Assembly: GCF_029867415.1 (NCBI RefSeq)
Contig: NC_081183.1
Span: forward strand, 118,782,514 to 118,846,513
Reading direction: 5' to 3'
Source: Vicia villosa
Lineage: Eukaryota > Streptophyta > Magnoliopsida > Fabales > Fabaceae
DNA length: 64,000 bases
Positions 23,051 through 34,649 of the stretch are shown here, piece by piece. Under the pieces are notes generated by a model, which worked only from the letters and a program-made list of their open reading frames with translations, was not told where the DNA came from and ran no database searches. Position 1 is the first letter of the stretch. Each line of letters begins with the position of its first letter. The position numbers and the translations under genes were made by a program.

Positions 23051-23887
23051 TGTTCTAAGTATTATGCTTCGAAGTATAACCATGAAGAGTGGCTTTGTAA
23101 GGCCATTTCGAGCTTCTTTATATAGGGAAGAGTTTACCATGTCGAAGTGGAGTCCAAGTTGAAATGTCTTCGAAGTTGAAGAAATAAAAGACTTAGAATA
23201 TTTTGGGATATTTGGAAGATACGCTTCGACAACCACGTTGGTCACGCTTCAAGATTTCAAGCGGGAAGGTTTTGAAATTCAAATTAATTTATTTTAGCCA
23301 GAGGGGCGCGTGGAAGTCTCAGAGAAGCGAAACGCGTGCAGAAGGAAAATGTGGCATTTGGTTAGAGAGAGACCGTTAGGATCGAATTAGTATAAATAGG
23401 ACTCTTAGTGTTAAGATTTCGGGGTGTTCATTTTGTACAAAATCACTCAATATACTCAAATTACCATCATAAAGAAACGAGTTTGCAGAGAATGTACGTA
23501 TAAGAAACACGATTATTATCTTTTCAGTGTTATTTACTTTATCAATGCAAAGTTCTTTTCATACTTTTTCGAAGTCCTTTACTTTCTAGTCGAAATCTCT
23601 AGTTTTAGGATCATTTATATGTTTTTATAATTTTCTTTAGTTTTTTACAATTGAAACCTTTATTCCAGTCATTTAATCGAAACCATTTCAATTTACATTC
23701 TCTATAGTTATAAACATTTAAGGAACTTTCAACACCTTTGTTAAACGAATAGAACATGGATTCAATTACAAGTGTAATAACCAAAACTTTGACACATGTC
23801 CTAGGATCAATCTAGTCAATCCTGTAAGTTACCAAATAATTCAATTTGGAAGACTAGCAATTATTTTACCAAAAATCACTGTAAACA
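23051..23887 (+). mobile_element. Solo or orphan LTR of a Ty3-like retrotransposon
   Basis: The region begins near TGTTCTAAGTATTATGC, has a TATA box (TATAAATA, about 23390) in the expected U3/R place, and ends with CACTGTAAACA. It is followed by the primer-binding-like TGGCACGCCCAGTGGGAC (23891-23908). The same signal occurs on the minus strand at 44673-44690 next to a Ty3 gag leader, so it marks the LTR/internal junction of that family. The internal part was cut short by the L1 at 24172. The left boundary is approximate. Confidence 0.6.
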
Positions 23888-23890
23888 AAT

Positions 23891-23908
23891 TGGCACGCCC
23901 AGTGGGAC
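23891..23908 (+). other. Probable primer-binding site after the LTR
   Basis: TGGCACGCCCAGTGGGAC starts three bases after the LTR-end CA, the expected place for the tRNA primer site. The partner tRNA was not identified. Confidence 0.55.
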
Positions 23909-24171
23909 TGTGTCGAAGTTTGAAACTTACTTTTCTTGTGTGAATGCCTGTTTTTGTTGGTTATCTTTAGAGTACACCTTCGTTGTTGTTGTTGTTGTAT
24001 GAACCTTATAAGTGGTAAAATAGCCACCAGTGACCAACCAATACCTAAAAGAAAATACACAAGGAAGATGGTTAATACATCTAGCCATCGTGGGGAACAA
24101 AACCCTCCCCAAGGATCAGGCACAATAGTTGCCAGTTCGAATGATGTATCTACCATGATCCCCAGTTCATA

Positions 24172-26510
24172 GGATATTCTTTTCTCTTTATCAAGAATTG
24201 TTGGCATTTTCTTAGAGATAATTTTATTAATTTCTTGAATTATTTCTTTAATGGTAGAGCTCTTTCCAAGGCAATTACTTCCTCCTTCTTGGCCTTGATT
24301 CTGAAGTTGCAAAACTCTTTATGATTGGATGATTATAGATCTATTTGCTTGGTAAGATGTATGTACAAAGCGGTGGCTAAACTATTGGCAAGTAGATTGA
24401 AAAGTGTTTTGCATTCGATAATATCTCCTTGTCAAAGTGCGTTTGCTCCCGGTAGACAATTGTTGGATGGGGTTTTAGTTGCTAACAAGGTTGTGGATTA
24501 TGCGAGAAAAAAAAGGTACTAGTTGCACTCTTTTTAAAGTTGATTTTGAAAAGGCATACGATAAAGTGAGTTGGAACTTCTTGAGGTACATGTTGAAGAG
24601 GATGGGTTTCAGAACCAAATGGCGGAGGTGGCTGAAATTATTGATTTTTAATAGCAACATGTCGGTTCTTGTTAATGGTAGTCCCACTAGGGAGTTTGGG
24701 GTTTCTAGAGGTTTGGGACAAGGTGATCCGCTATCACCTTTTCTTTATGTGATAGTGGCGGAAGGTCTAACGGGGTTAGTTAGGAAATCCATCGAGGTTG
24801 GAGATTTTTTTAGAGGTACTATAAATGGCTCTTGTTGGGTGGATATTCTTCAATTTGCGGACTACACTTTAATAGTGGGAGAAGGTTCTTGGAAAGATGT
24901 TTGGGCGATAAAAGTGGTGCTTCGAGCGTTTGAATTTGTGTCGGGTCTCGGTATTAATTATCATAAGAGTAAATTGATTGGAATTAATACTTCTAACAAT
25001 TTTTTGGAGGCCGCTTCTTTTTTTCTCTCTTGTAAGGTGGAGGAGAGCAATTTCTATTTCCTTGGCATTCCCACAGGTTTTAATCCAATGAAGGAGTCTA
25101 CATGGAATCCTCTTTTGTCAAAGATGAAGAATCGTTTGGAGGGGTGGACAAATTGGTTTCTAAACTTGGGAGATAGGATCACTCTTTTGAAGTCTATTTT
25201 GAGCTCTTTAGCAATATTCACCATGTCTTTTTATAAAATGCCGGCGAAAGTGGTGAAAAAGTTTACTAGGATCCAAAGTAAATTTTTGTGGGGGGGCTTG
25301 GAGGAAAGAAGGAAGATTCATTGGGTGAGTAGGAAGGATGTCAATTTACCATTTGAGAAAGTGGGATTGGAGGTGAAAAATATTGCGATGTTCAATTTAG
25401 CTCTTCTTAACAAATTAGATGACAGATTTTGCAAGGTAAAAATTCACTTTGGTTTGACATTTTAAAAGCTCTTTTTGGAGATTTATCATCTCAAGTTTTT
25501 TGTGGTGTTGAAGGAAAATTTTCTTCTTCTTTTTCTTTTTGGTGGAGAGATATTTTAAAAATTGGCAAAGATTCTATTCTTGATCCAATTGTTGCTTTTT
25601 GTAATTATGTTATGCATGATGGTTTTAATACCCATTTTTGGGAATCAAGATGGATTGAAGGAATTGTTTTGAAGGAGGAATATCCGGATTTATTCTTGGT
25701 GTCTAGCTTGAAGAGGGTGTTGGTGGCGGTAATGGGGGCTTGGAAAGAAGTTATGTGGCAATGGGGTGATTTTGGCATTAATCCGGCGTTTTTGGAAACT
25801 CTCAAATTTTTGGTTCATTATAATTCTTTTCTCGAGCGGTTGGAAGGTTTTAATAGGCATGAGGAAGGAAAAGACAAGGTAGAATGACACTTTTCTTCCA
25901 ACGATGAATTTTCGGTGTCTTTGTGTTACGGTTTTTATGGTAAATTTCAAATTCCATTTGGTCCGTCTAACAAATTTATTGGTGCTTTTGGGTTAATGTG
26001 GAAATTGGGTGTGTCTTTCAAAATTAAGGCTTTTGGTTGGAGGCTCTTTCTCAATAGACATCCAACAAACAATCTTTTGGTAAATAGAGGTATTTCTCTT
26101 ACTCTTGATAATTTAAAATGTACATTTTGTGGGATTGATTTGGAGAATCAAGATCATTCCTTTTTTAGTTGCTTTGTGGTTAGGAAGATATGGAGTGAGA
26201 TTGCTTGTTGGGTAGTTAAATTGGATAGGATGGAGGATGAGTGGTTATCGTATTTTATAGATTGGCACTCCTTTTTTCAGTTTCATAAAGTTAAAGATAC
26301 TAAGTTAGGAGTAGTTTGGCTTGCCACTTTTTGGACGATATGGTTAGTGGGGAACGGGGTTTGTTTCTGAAATGATGCTTGGAACTTGAACAACACCGTT
26401 CGGAACATTAAGCTTTTGGTTTGGAAGTGGTCTAATTATGGGAAAATTACACACTCCAATTATTCCTTTTACAAGTTTAATAAGGATCCGCTTTTATTTC
26501 TCTCGTAATT
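24172..26510 (+). pseudogene. L1 ORF2 fragment (RT and zinc-binding), broken
   Basis: The region encodes most of the reverse transcriptase and the C-terminal zinc-binding region. Visible motifs are GYSFLFIKNCWHFL, DYRSICLVRCMYK, APGRQLLDGVL, KVDFEKAYDKVSW and GLGQGDPLSPFLY. The catalytic FADD motif reads FADY (about 24857-24868), which removes one of the two metal-binding aspartates. A C-terminal FGLMWKLGVSFKIKAFGWRL block follows. The frame shifts near 24520 and 25430 and is stopped near 24310, 25885 and 26368. It cannot make active enzyme. Confidence 0.88.
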
Positions 26511-26610
26511 TTAATTGGAGTGTAATCTTTCTTTTTTTTTGAGTTATCCCGTTTCTTTGTGTAATCGGGTTGGAGAAACCTTATATAATTCATTGATTAC
26601 AAAAAAAAAA
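24172..26610 (+). mobile_element. 5'-truncated L1 LINE, copy B
   Basis: It is homologous to the L1 at 4246-10130 (roughly 80% identical by eye) from the GYSFLFIK part of the RT domain to a 3' poly-A at 26601-26610. Target duplications were not found. It lies exactly at the left edge of unit B, where the other L1 sits at the edge of unit A. Confidence 0.9.
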
Positions 26611-26653
26611 GCATATTTCATATATAGATTACAAATATGTTAAGTTGAACAAT

Positions 26654-28656
26654 CACTACTACAAAAAACACATTATAACTCGGACGTAAAATACATTTAA
26701 TCTCGGCTACAAAAGCGAGGTAATAAAGAATGTCGTGAAAAATTATCACTTTATCCGTCAGTGTTTAGAAAACCGAGTTGTAAAGTTTTCAGCACATGGG
26801 TTCAAACCCCAGAATCTCTTTTTTAATCATTTTCAAAACTAGCGCATCATGTCTCTCAATTTATCAATAAAATCGAAGGGTAAGATAGATTTTTTTAACT
26901 CGTTACATTATTTATAAAGAATATTAATAAATTAATTTGTTTACAAATTATATTGTTTACCCATAATATTACATTATTTATACATAATATTAAAGTAAAA
27001 GTTAATTTGTCGGTGAAGATAAACTGCTGGATCTTCGATTCATTGAAATTTGGGGAAGATTAAATGTTGGGTGCCAAGATATTTTCAATTGCTTTTGCTT
27101 GCATTTATTTCTGATATAAACACAAAAAATGTTTGAAAAATTAATGATTTCCAGCTCAAATAAATATTTAAGAACACAAATTTTAAACCCAAATAATTTT
27201 CTGTTCTTGCAATTCATCATAGAGATTTTTTGTTGGCAAATGTTCTTGAAAACTTTAGAGTGTTGAATGTAGATATTTTCAGGCGCTTCATGATGTTTCA
27301 TTATTTTTTTTTTTGATATTCAGAATGCTTTTATAATGGAAGTTTTTTTATGTTTCACGCGGATCACTAATGGTAGTGTCTTGAGCGTTGATTTTCATGA
27401 AATGGACGAAGAAATTTGTTTAAGGACGGTGATCAATATTCACAATTATCACGCCAAAATTATACTCTCTATTTTGTCAAAAACTGAGGTAAAAAATACT
27501 TAACCCCCGATTTCAGAAGAAAACCGAAGTGAATAAATTTTTTTTTAACATCGCATTGTTTACATAGAATATTAAAATACATTATTACAACAAATGCAAT
27601 TTTATCATAGTCGTTGTTATTTCAACTTCTAAGGATTGAATACGTCCAACTTCTAAGGAGTTATTTGTTTCAGACATTGTAAAATATTTCTTTTTACACT
27701 TGCAATCCATCACATAGAACTTTTCCAAGCTTCTTTAAGTTCCAAAATTTCATTATCTTGAGAAAATGCTTTCATAAGAAAGATATATAGTGGAGGACGT
27801 AGATAGTTTATTGTGGATTGATTTCTTAGAAATATCTTGAGTGTTGTTCCTTTATGAATGTAGGGTAGATATTAATTGTTCTGGTTGTGTAACAAAACTC
27901 CTCGGTGTTTTTCAAAAACCGAGGGAAAAAGTATTTCCGTTTTTAATAGAAAAATAAAATAAAAATAAGGTAACTCCTCAGTTTTAGTAAAAATCCAAAG
28001 AAATAGGATTCAAGAAAAAAATGGTGAATGATAAAAAATTGAAAGTATCATGTCAAATTTTCATTTCAACTTTTTACCGGTCACTATTTTTTATATGCAA
28101 TTCACACTATTTTTAGCAATAAATTTTTCAATATTGTCAATCTAGGGAAATCAGTGTTGTTTTCTTTGATTGAAATCATTGGAAGATTATTCCAAAAATA
28201 TAACAACAACAACATCAACACCAATATGTGAGATATATTACAAGGATAGAAATAATATTTTGTTCAAGATAGAAGAACATTGAGGAGTTTTCTGTCTTGC
28301 AATTCATCCCAAAAGAATGATGGATACGAGTGTGGGGCAGCTACATATAAGTTATGATTAGGGTAAAATATATTTAAGAAGCGCTTTTATATGAAAATTT
28401 GATTGTTTTAGCTCTTGCTTATTGCTGAAATTGAAGGGATAGATCATTAAGTTTACACTTATAAAAAATAAAAACATAAACTGCAATAGTTGAGAGTCGA
28501 TGCATGTCCTAAATTGTCTGTCCCCACAGTTATATTAAAAACCGAAGAAATAAGTTATTTTTTAAATAAAAAACACGGCATGCCTTGGCATTATACCTCA
28601 GTTTATTTTTAGTTGAGGTGAAAGTTTTGTCATGAAATGTATTATTTGTAGTAGTG
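26654..28656. mobile_element. Non-autonomous CACTA element with intact ends
   Basis: It starts CACTACTACAAAAAACAC and ends GTAGTAGTG, flanked by the 3-bp target duplication AAT (26651-26653 and 28657-28659). Subterminal repeats of the type CTCGG..AACCGAGG are found near both ends. No transposase-like ORF occurs; the 99-codon minus-strand ORF at 27002-27301 has no recognisable domain. The A copy at 10194 shares the left end. Confidence 0.87.
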
Positions 28657-29705
28657 AATGTTTTTTGTTACTATAAATATATGCGACATAAGTCTAAGTT
28701 TGAATTCATTCCGCCTAGATATTGAGATCGACATTTCTCTTCTTTGGCAGCAGTTTTTAGTTCATAACACAATTTACACGACTTTGGTTTGATTTTAGTT
28801 TTTTAAAACCGATTAATTTTGATCCATACCTCGTGTTCTTGAACAAAAGAAACAACAAAAGGAAGAACTGAACTTTAGAGCATTGTGTCAAGCATCATGA
28901 AAAGAAAAGAATCATCATGCTGCCACATCAAGTACGCGTGATTTTCAGTATCAAAGGTGTGATTCTCAATAATGAGGTATCGAGGTGGAATAATATAATT
29001 CCCAAGCGGAGGTGGAATCTTGTGAACCCTTATGATTCATTCAACTTGCTTATTCAAGAGATAGAATTCGAATCATCAAGCTTAATAGAGATGTGTTGAT
29101 CGAAGGTTCTAAAGATATTCTTTGTTGTAGACCCATCTTGTTGTGTATATGGGAGTTTGGTAACATAATTAAAAGTCATGGATATGGATTATAGGCTCAT
29201 GATTTTGTCGATATATGTACTTGCAAGTACAACTGCTGACAACCATTAAATACTCATGATGACTTTGATGATGACAGCTTCGTATGTCGAACGACATTTG
29301 GTGAAGTCTCTAATGATCTTCTGTCCAACAATCTCTGATGATGATATTTGTTTAAGAAGCTATATTAAGCATCATCAATTAAAAGAATTAAGTTTCAGAT
29401 GGTGGTTAAATTAATAATGAATCAAGTAAGGGAACTTGAATCTTCAAAACTATGTAAGAGAGAAAGCGTGAAAACTCGTTTGGTCATATACTTAGTGTGT
29501 GTCTGAGTGATCAGTTAAAATATAAAAGTTCAATAGTAAGTCTTGATGTACTATGGCAATCACAAATACACATAGAGAAACTTTTAAAAACCTCTCTTTT
29601 CATAAAAACTTATTGAAAATATATCAAAACTTGTATGGAATTGATAGAGAAATATTTGTTAAATGGGAAGGTTTTTACACTACATGATCGATTAAGTATA
29701 GGGTC

Positions 29706-29857
29706 TAATCGATTAGATCAATGTAAACAACATCTTAATTGATTAGAAAAACTTTAATCGATTAAAACATATAACCATTGTGGGTTTTCCTTTTTTGAAT
29801 TAGGGTTCTTGTCTTTTTAAAACTCTTAATCAATTAGAACTTATGGTTAATCGATTA
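29706..29857. repeat. TAATCGATTA palindromes (unit B)
   Basis: Perfect copies lie at 29706, 29755 and 29848, with decayed ones (TAATTGATTA, TAATCAATTA) between. It is the counterpart of the 15804-15928 cluster. One site is perfect here but altered in A, and the reverse is true of others. Confidence 0.65.
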
Positions 29858-30543
29858 AGTTAATAAAAAGGCCTATGGATCTTTTTCCTTTTTGAGCCTA
29901 ATTTTTTCGTATGTAAAAGAGGTTTTTCTTCATTTCAAAATACGCCAAATCTCTAAATGGAAATCTTTTTTTTTTCTTCTTCTCTGTTGCTTTATCTTTA
30001 TTTAGCAAACATATATCGGTTGTAAAAAGGAAATTTTTAAAATAATCTAAACTTCTAAATAACAAAATTTACTCCCTCCCTTTATGTTTGTAGTTTCTTG
30101 TTCAACGGAAACCATATTAAAAATGTAGGGGGAGAGAAGATTTTATAGCCTAGAATATTGTAGAAAAAGAAAAGAGAGAGAATTCTATTTGGAGAATATT
30201 ATTGAATTGATTGAAATCGATTCAATTGTTATAGGAAACAGCTTACTCTAATGTTTGTTTATAGTTTCTCACATCATCAAAGTTTGCAAGCAATATATAC
30301 ACGCCTAAATGTACAATTCAAGATCCTAATCCTTGAGTTGTACGTGTTCTTATCCCACTTACATGCACTCCTCGAGCAAACATGATAAGTTTTAACATAT
30401 ATTCAACATCATTTTCTTATTTGAAACTTTCTGACGAATCATGATTGAAAAGAGAGTAAAAATGGGATAGGAAACCAAGAAATGAGACATACAAGTTTAG
30501 TTGAAGTTCTTCTTTCTCTCACCTTTATTTGAAGCTCTTTCAT

Positions 30544-30679
30544 GAGTCTCATATGAGTGGAAAGAGAGCAAATATGAGCCTAGATACCTCACCAGCAACA
30601 CCCTTATAAGATTCTTGCAGTAGATGCCGGCAAGTCATCCTGGCTCAAATATACTCTCTCTGCCTCTTCATGCAAGACT
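30544..30679 (-). ncRNA. MIR169: MIR169 precursor, copy B
   Basis: The minus-strand 5' arm contains the same mature sequence as copy A (TGAGCCAGGATGACTTGCCG then G, 30627-30647). The 3p side is CTGGTGAGGTATCTAGGCTC. The lower stem (GCATGAAGAGGCAGAGAGAG against CTCTCTTTCCACTCATATGA) is preserved. The terminal loop differs from A and C (CAAGAATCTTATAAGGG). Loop change with arm conservation is the usual pattern of a constrained miRNA precursor. The TATA box is at 30752-30759. It has the same family role as the other copies. Confidence 0.87.
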
Positions 30680-30751
30680 TTTGGGCATTAATTCTAACCA
30701 TCACATTTCATATTTGATTTTCTATGCTCTTGGGATTCATGTTTGTCAATG

Positions 30752-30759
30752 TATTTATA
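30752..30759 (-). promoter_or_regulatory. TATA box of MIR169 copy B
   Basis: TATAAATA on the minus strand, 73 bp upstream of the hairpin, in the same sequence context as copies A and C. Confidence 0.7.
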
Positions 30760-31750
30760 AGTTGAAAAATGTCAAAGGCTGAAATTCCAACTTGCATTAT
30801 TTCACCAACTGATTCTTGATTCTCTAGAGGGAAAAATATTCATTCCATATAACTTGGTGAGGTTTCATTCAACACACCAAATTTGAGAATTTGACAACTC
30901 GTTTTCATCCTATTTATTTTGTTCTCTTCATTTTTACTTTTTTTAAGTCAAACTTAGGATTATTTTAGTGCATGTTTTGATTTTAAAGTAGTTTAGCAGT
31001 TAAAATTAATTCTTTAAAATTGAATAAGTGGATATTTGCGAGTTTAAACTTACACTTCTACAATAATTTTTGTAAACAACTATCAACGGAATTTTCTTTC
31101 AATTTTAAAATAAAAAGAAATTTTATTTACATATTTCAATGAATTGATAACAATTATAAAAATTCACGCATATAATTATGAAGTCTAGAATTTAAACGCA
31201 AGATAGAGTTTAATCTAACAATATCAAGCATCTTTTAGAAATTTATTTTGTGATAAATTTTAAATATAAATCATCATTCCATAAATTAAATAAAAACCAG
31301 TTTTATTCAAATTTCAATTTTAAATTATAAAATAAATTTTAATTTATAATTTTTAAAATTTTTGGGTTTAATAAATATGCACTAACAGTATAAAATAGTT
31401 TTACAATGTCATTTGATAAAAAATCAACAATCTTCTATTTCATTAATTTTTTTTAAAAATAAAAGAATAATTTAATTAAATATATAGTTGTAATTAGTTG
31501 ACAGTTTAAAATATTTTACAATGCATCACCTATTTTCTCTAAATTTAATCAGATTCTAATATTATTTCATTAAGTTAGTTAAGTTAAACAGTTAATTATG
31601 CAGAGACATTAAATTATACTGACACAAATTTAAATCGGTGACATGTCATTTTATTGAGCTTTAAAGAATGAACTTCGACAATTAAATTATTAAAGGAAAA
31701 AAAAAGCCTAATATCCGATATGTATGAATGTTATTAATCTCTGACTAGAT

Positions 31751-32850
31751 TTTTTTTTTCAATAAGCAATGATATTAATCAAGGGGAGTATAATAGATAC
31801 TCCGCCCAAGGATACAAACGGAAAGCTCTCCCTACTCGAGACAGGCGAGAGGTAAGATATTCCAAGTATGGTAATTACAAAGGTCACCTAGCTTATAGAA
31901 AGCTAACATGTAATTCCATGAAAACATGATAATATTCGCATAACATTCGGTAAAACAAAAACTCTCCTTCTTAAAAATAATGTCATTCCTCTTCTTCCAT
32001 ATGCACCAAATAGTAGTCAACCAAATCACTCCTACTAATGATCTCTTCGCCGGGCACTTCACGGAATCGCAAAATAAAAAGAAAGAGACAAAACTATCAA
32101 AGGACATATCAAGGGAAGGACCTAACCAACAAAACACCCTCCTCCAAATATTATGAACAACTTCACAATCACCAAATAAATGTTCCAAGTTTTCCTCCTC
32201 TTTCAAGCACAACACACATAATAAATCTATGTTCTCCACCAAAATCCCTCTCTTGCACAATTGGTCTTTTGTTGCAACTCTATTATGCAAAAATTTCCAA
32301 GCAAAAAAGAGAATTTTTGAGGGGATTCTAACCTTCCAAAGGAAATTCAAGGCCTTAACCAAAGGAACTTGCAAGGGAGGACCCGATAAGCACGACTTGA
32401 ATCGCCCATAACAAGACTTGACGCTAAAAGAACCGGACGTATCTTCCATCCAAGAAAAGGAGTCACGAACATTCTTTTGCGGGGAGCATTGGTTCAGCAC
32501 TTCTTCTATTTCCTGCATCAAAAAAGTGAAGCCATTGCTGGCCGAATTCAGCAGACCAACAGCGGAAATAGTGCTGGCCGCTGGCAGCAAGGATGTGCTG
32601 GCCGCTGGCAGCAAGGCTGCTGCAGTATCTGGCAGCAAGGGCCGCAAATTCCATTGCCAACCATCTTCTCCGAATTTCCCCAAATCAGCCACCGCTAAAA
32701 GATGATCCGATGTCACCTGAAATAAATCCGGAAAGACTTCCAATAAAGGTTGTTTGTCAATCCAACAAGCATACCAAAACGGAATATCTTCACCATTACC
32801 AACACTACAGTTAATTGCTCGCGAATAACTAAAACCGTTCAAATTCCATG
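31751..32850 (-). mobile_element. 5'-truncated L1 LINE (different subfamily)
   Basis: It starts at a poly-T (31751-31759, the poly-A on the minus strand) followed by the complement of an L1 3'UTR. It holds a 336-codon uninterrupted ORF (31832-32842) on the minus strand. It lies at one breakpoint of the inverted block 31751-34997. Confidence 0.82.
31832..32842 (-). pseudogene. L1 ORF2 C-terminal part (zinc-binding zf-RVT)
   Basis: An open frame of 336 codons covers the C-terminal region of a plant LINE ORF2. Near residues 5-40 is GNGEDIPFWYACWIDKQPLL. Near 135-240 is the zf-RVT region, with SFSVKSCYG, FLWKVRIPSKILFFAWKFLH, RNRVATKDQL-like sequence and CVLCLKEEENLEHLFGDC. Near 265-290 is GVIWLTTIWCIWKKRNDIIF. 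The reverse transcriptase part is absent. Around residue 70-95 is an unusual tandem LLPAAST repeat. Being open for 336 codons suggests a fairly recent insertion. It has no function of its own. Confidence 0.82.
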
Positions 32851-32992
32851 GTTAAATTCGTCTTTTTGATAAATAAATAGAAATGTGATTTGGAGATAGA
32901 AAGCAATCAGTTTGTTGTTTGAAGTGATGAGAAAGGAAGAGGTTTATCGAAAAATTTAAATTGATTTAGAGAAGTTGTAGGAGAATGAGTTT

Positions 32993-33152
32993 TTTCTTTT
33001 TGGTTTATCACCACTGGGTTAGTCTGGTTCGGGGGTCAGTTCTGGCATCAAGTGGTTTCAGTCCCCTCCCGATCGCAATTTCGGCGGATCGAACTGTGAT
33101 TCTCCCTACCAAGTCTAGCGCCAATCACCACTAAACCAACTAACGATTGGTT
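32993..33152 (-). mobile_element. tRNA-derived SINE
   Basis: The minus strand begins with a pol III promoter: a box A-like GGTTTAGTGGTGATTGG (33121-33136 region) and a box B-like AGTTCGATCC (33086-33095). It ends in an A-rich tail (AAACCAAAAAGAAA). Flanks are AGGAGAATGAGTTT at 32979-32992 and AGGATAATGAGTTT at 33153-33166, a 14-bp target duplication with one change. Confidence 0.82.
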
Positions 33153-33166
33153 AGGATAATGAGTTT

Positions 33167-33546
33167 ACTTAGGAGAGAAATATGAGTTTTAGAAAAATTG
33201 CAATGAAAGAGAAACTTGTTTTAATGTAACATCAATCAGAAAATGTTAAAAAAATATTAGTATATAAATCAAATAAGTGGTACTAAAATGTAAGTGCCAC
33301 CTTTTTCCAACCTTTGTCTCCCACTAGTTAGAAATACTAAAAAAAATGGAGAGAATTAAAAGGATGAAGTGACGTGAGGTTGAAAATAAATAAATAATGT
33401 TTCTTTTAAGTAGATGAAGTATAGTGTTTTGAGTAAGTTGTGTTGAAGGAAAGAAGCCTTGGGGCATTTAAAAGCCATCCACATAGTGGCCTGTAGAAGC
33501 AGAAGAGCGAAAACATATTTTTTAGACCATAGACTTTTCTTATATA
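33167..33546. other. Non-coding spacer
   Basis: AT-rich. The overlapping minus-strand ORFs of 60-70 codons show no family resemblance. Nothing was recognised. Confidence 0.4.
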
Positions 33547-34225
33547 TATTTTTTGAAACAACCAAAAGAAATGTATTACTTTAATGCACAAGCAATGCTA
33601 AATAAGTTTATTACAAACCAAGCTGCAATATACTTGCACTTGCAGAAAAACCAGAAAAAGAATTGGACATAAAAACATACTCATAACATCATTGTATGAT
33701 CAGCTCCAATACTAACTCTACAACTAAAATAGGCTAAAACAACCAGCTAATGACAAGACAGCAAAACAATCCACGATAATAAAGACTCTGACTTAGAGCA
33801 AGCTAGAATGAAACTTCATGACATTGGTCGACAAGAGCTGTGCTCAAAGAAGATGAAGGTATCCATCCGCTGTGTCGACCTGAACCGGGATGGAACTCTA
33901 ATCACCTAACCCCAAGCAGTGTCTTGGGCTGCATCACCACAACCCGAGAGAGTAATTGAATCGCGTTACCTAGCTCTTGAACCACTTCCACGACAAATTT
34001 TTTACTGCTTCAACTAGGAGCTTAACTGATATATCTTTTCCTCTAAAAAATTTCTCGTTACGCCATTTCCATATTAACCAAATACACGCATACCATATAA
34101 CATTGAATTTTTCAGTCTTGATTCTGCCTGTTCTGCACAGTCCGCTGAATTGTTGAAAGTTTGGAATAATTGAATTATGTAGCGCAGTAGAGATATTTAA
34201 CCATCGATTGATCGCCATCCAAAAC
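33547..34225 (-). mobile_element. L1-type LINE tail
   Basis: The minus-strand ORF at 33970-34218 encodes FNVIWYACIWLIWKWRNEKF and VEAVKNLSWKWFKS, the C-terminal end of plant LINE ORF2. It is followed by about 420 bp of 3'UTR and an A-rich end (reverse complement of TTTTTTGAAACAACC at 33550). Truncated at its 5' end. Confidence 0.75.
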
Positions 34226-34649
34226 TGCAGTTTTAAATCACACTAAAAAAATGTGAAAGTTATCCTTAGATAGAATTCTATTTTAAAATAATCGCCACAC
34301 CAGAATTGCTACTTTTAAAGGAATACATTTATTTCAAATTTCTGCTAGTTTCAGCATTTCAACATCAATCGAATTCTCCGTAATTACACTTTACGCCTCC
34401 TTTAACACTATGGATTATAAAATCGAATATAGATTACAAAATCAACTAGAAGTACAAAGTCACCATCTTTCACCAACAAGTCTTTCATTAAATTAAGTCA
34501 TATGGGTAACTAATTGACATGTCATCTGATGTCACGCATCATGGCCTACTTTGCCTATCCTCCCAACTTTTTCATTATGGAGAGTGACATTAATTAAGCT
34601 CTCTCCCAAATCACAAAGACATCTTTCGATTTTTAACCTTCCAATATTA

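Larger units (their letters stand above)
26611..31750. repeat. Duplicated unit B around MIR169
   Basis: Collinear with unit A from GCATATTTCATATATAG (26611) to CTCTGACTAGAT (31750). It lacks four insertions found in A and keeps the CACTA right end that A lost. Its distal part is found inverted at 34650-34997. Confidence 0.8.

Noticed and set aside
23866..24312. 148-codon minus-strand ORF
   Set aside because: It lies antisense to the LTR leader and the L1 RT segment; its sequence shows no family and it is a shadow.
33020..33150. Box A/B region as a functional tRNA gene
   Set aside because: No cloverleaf or anticodon arm could be placed; A-rich tail and target duplications indicate a SINE.
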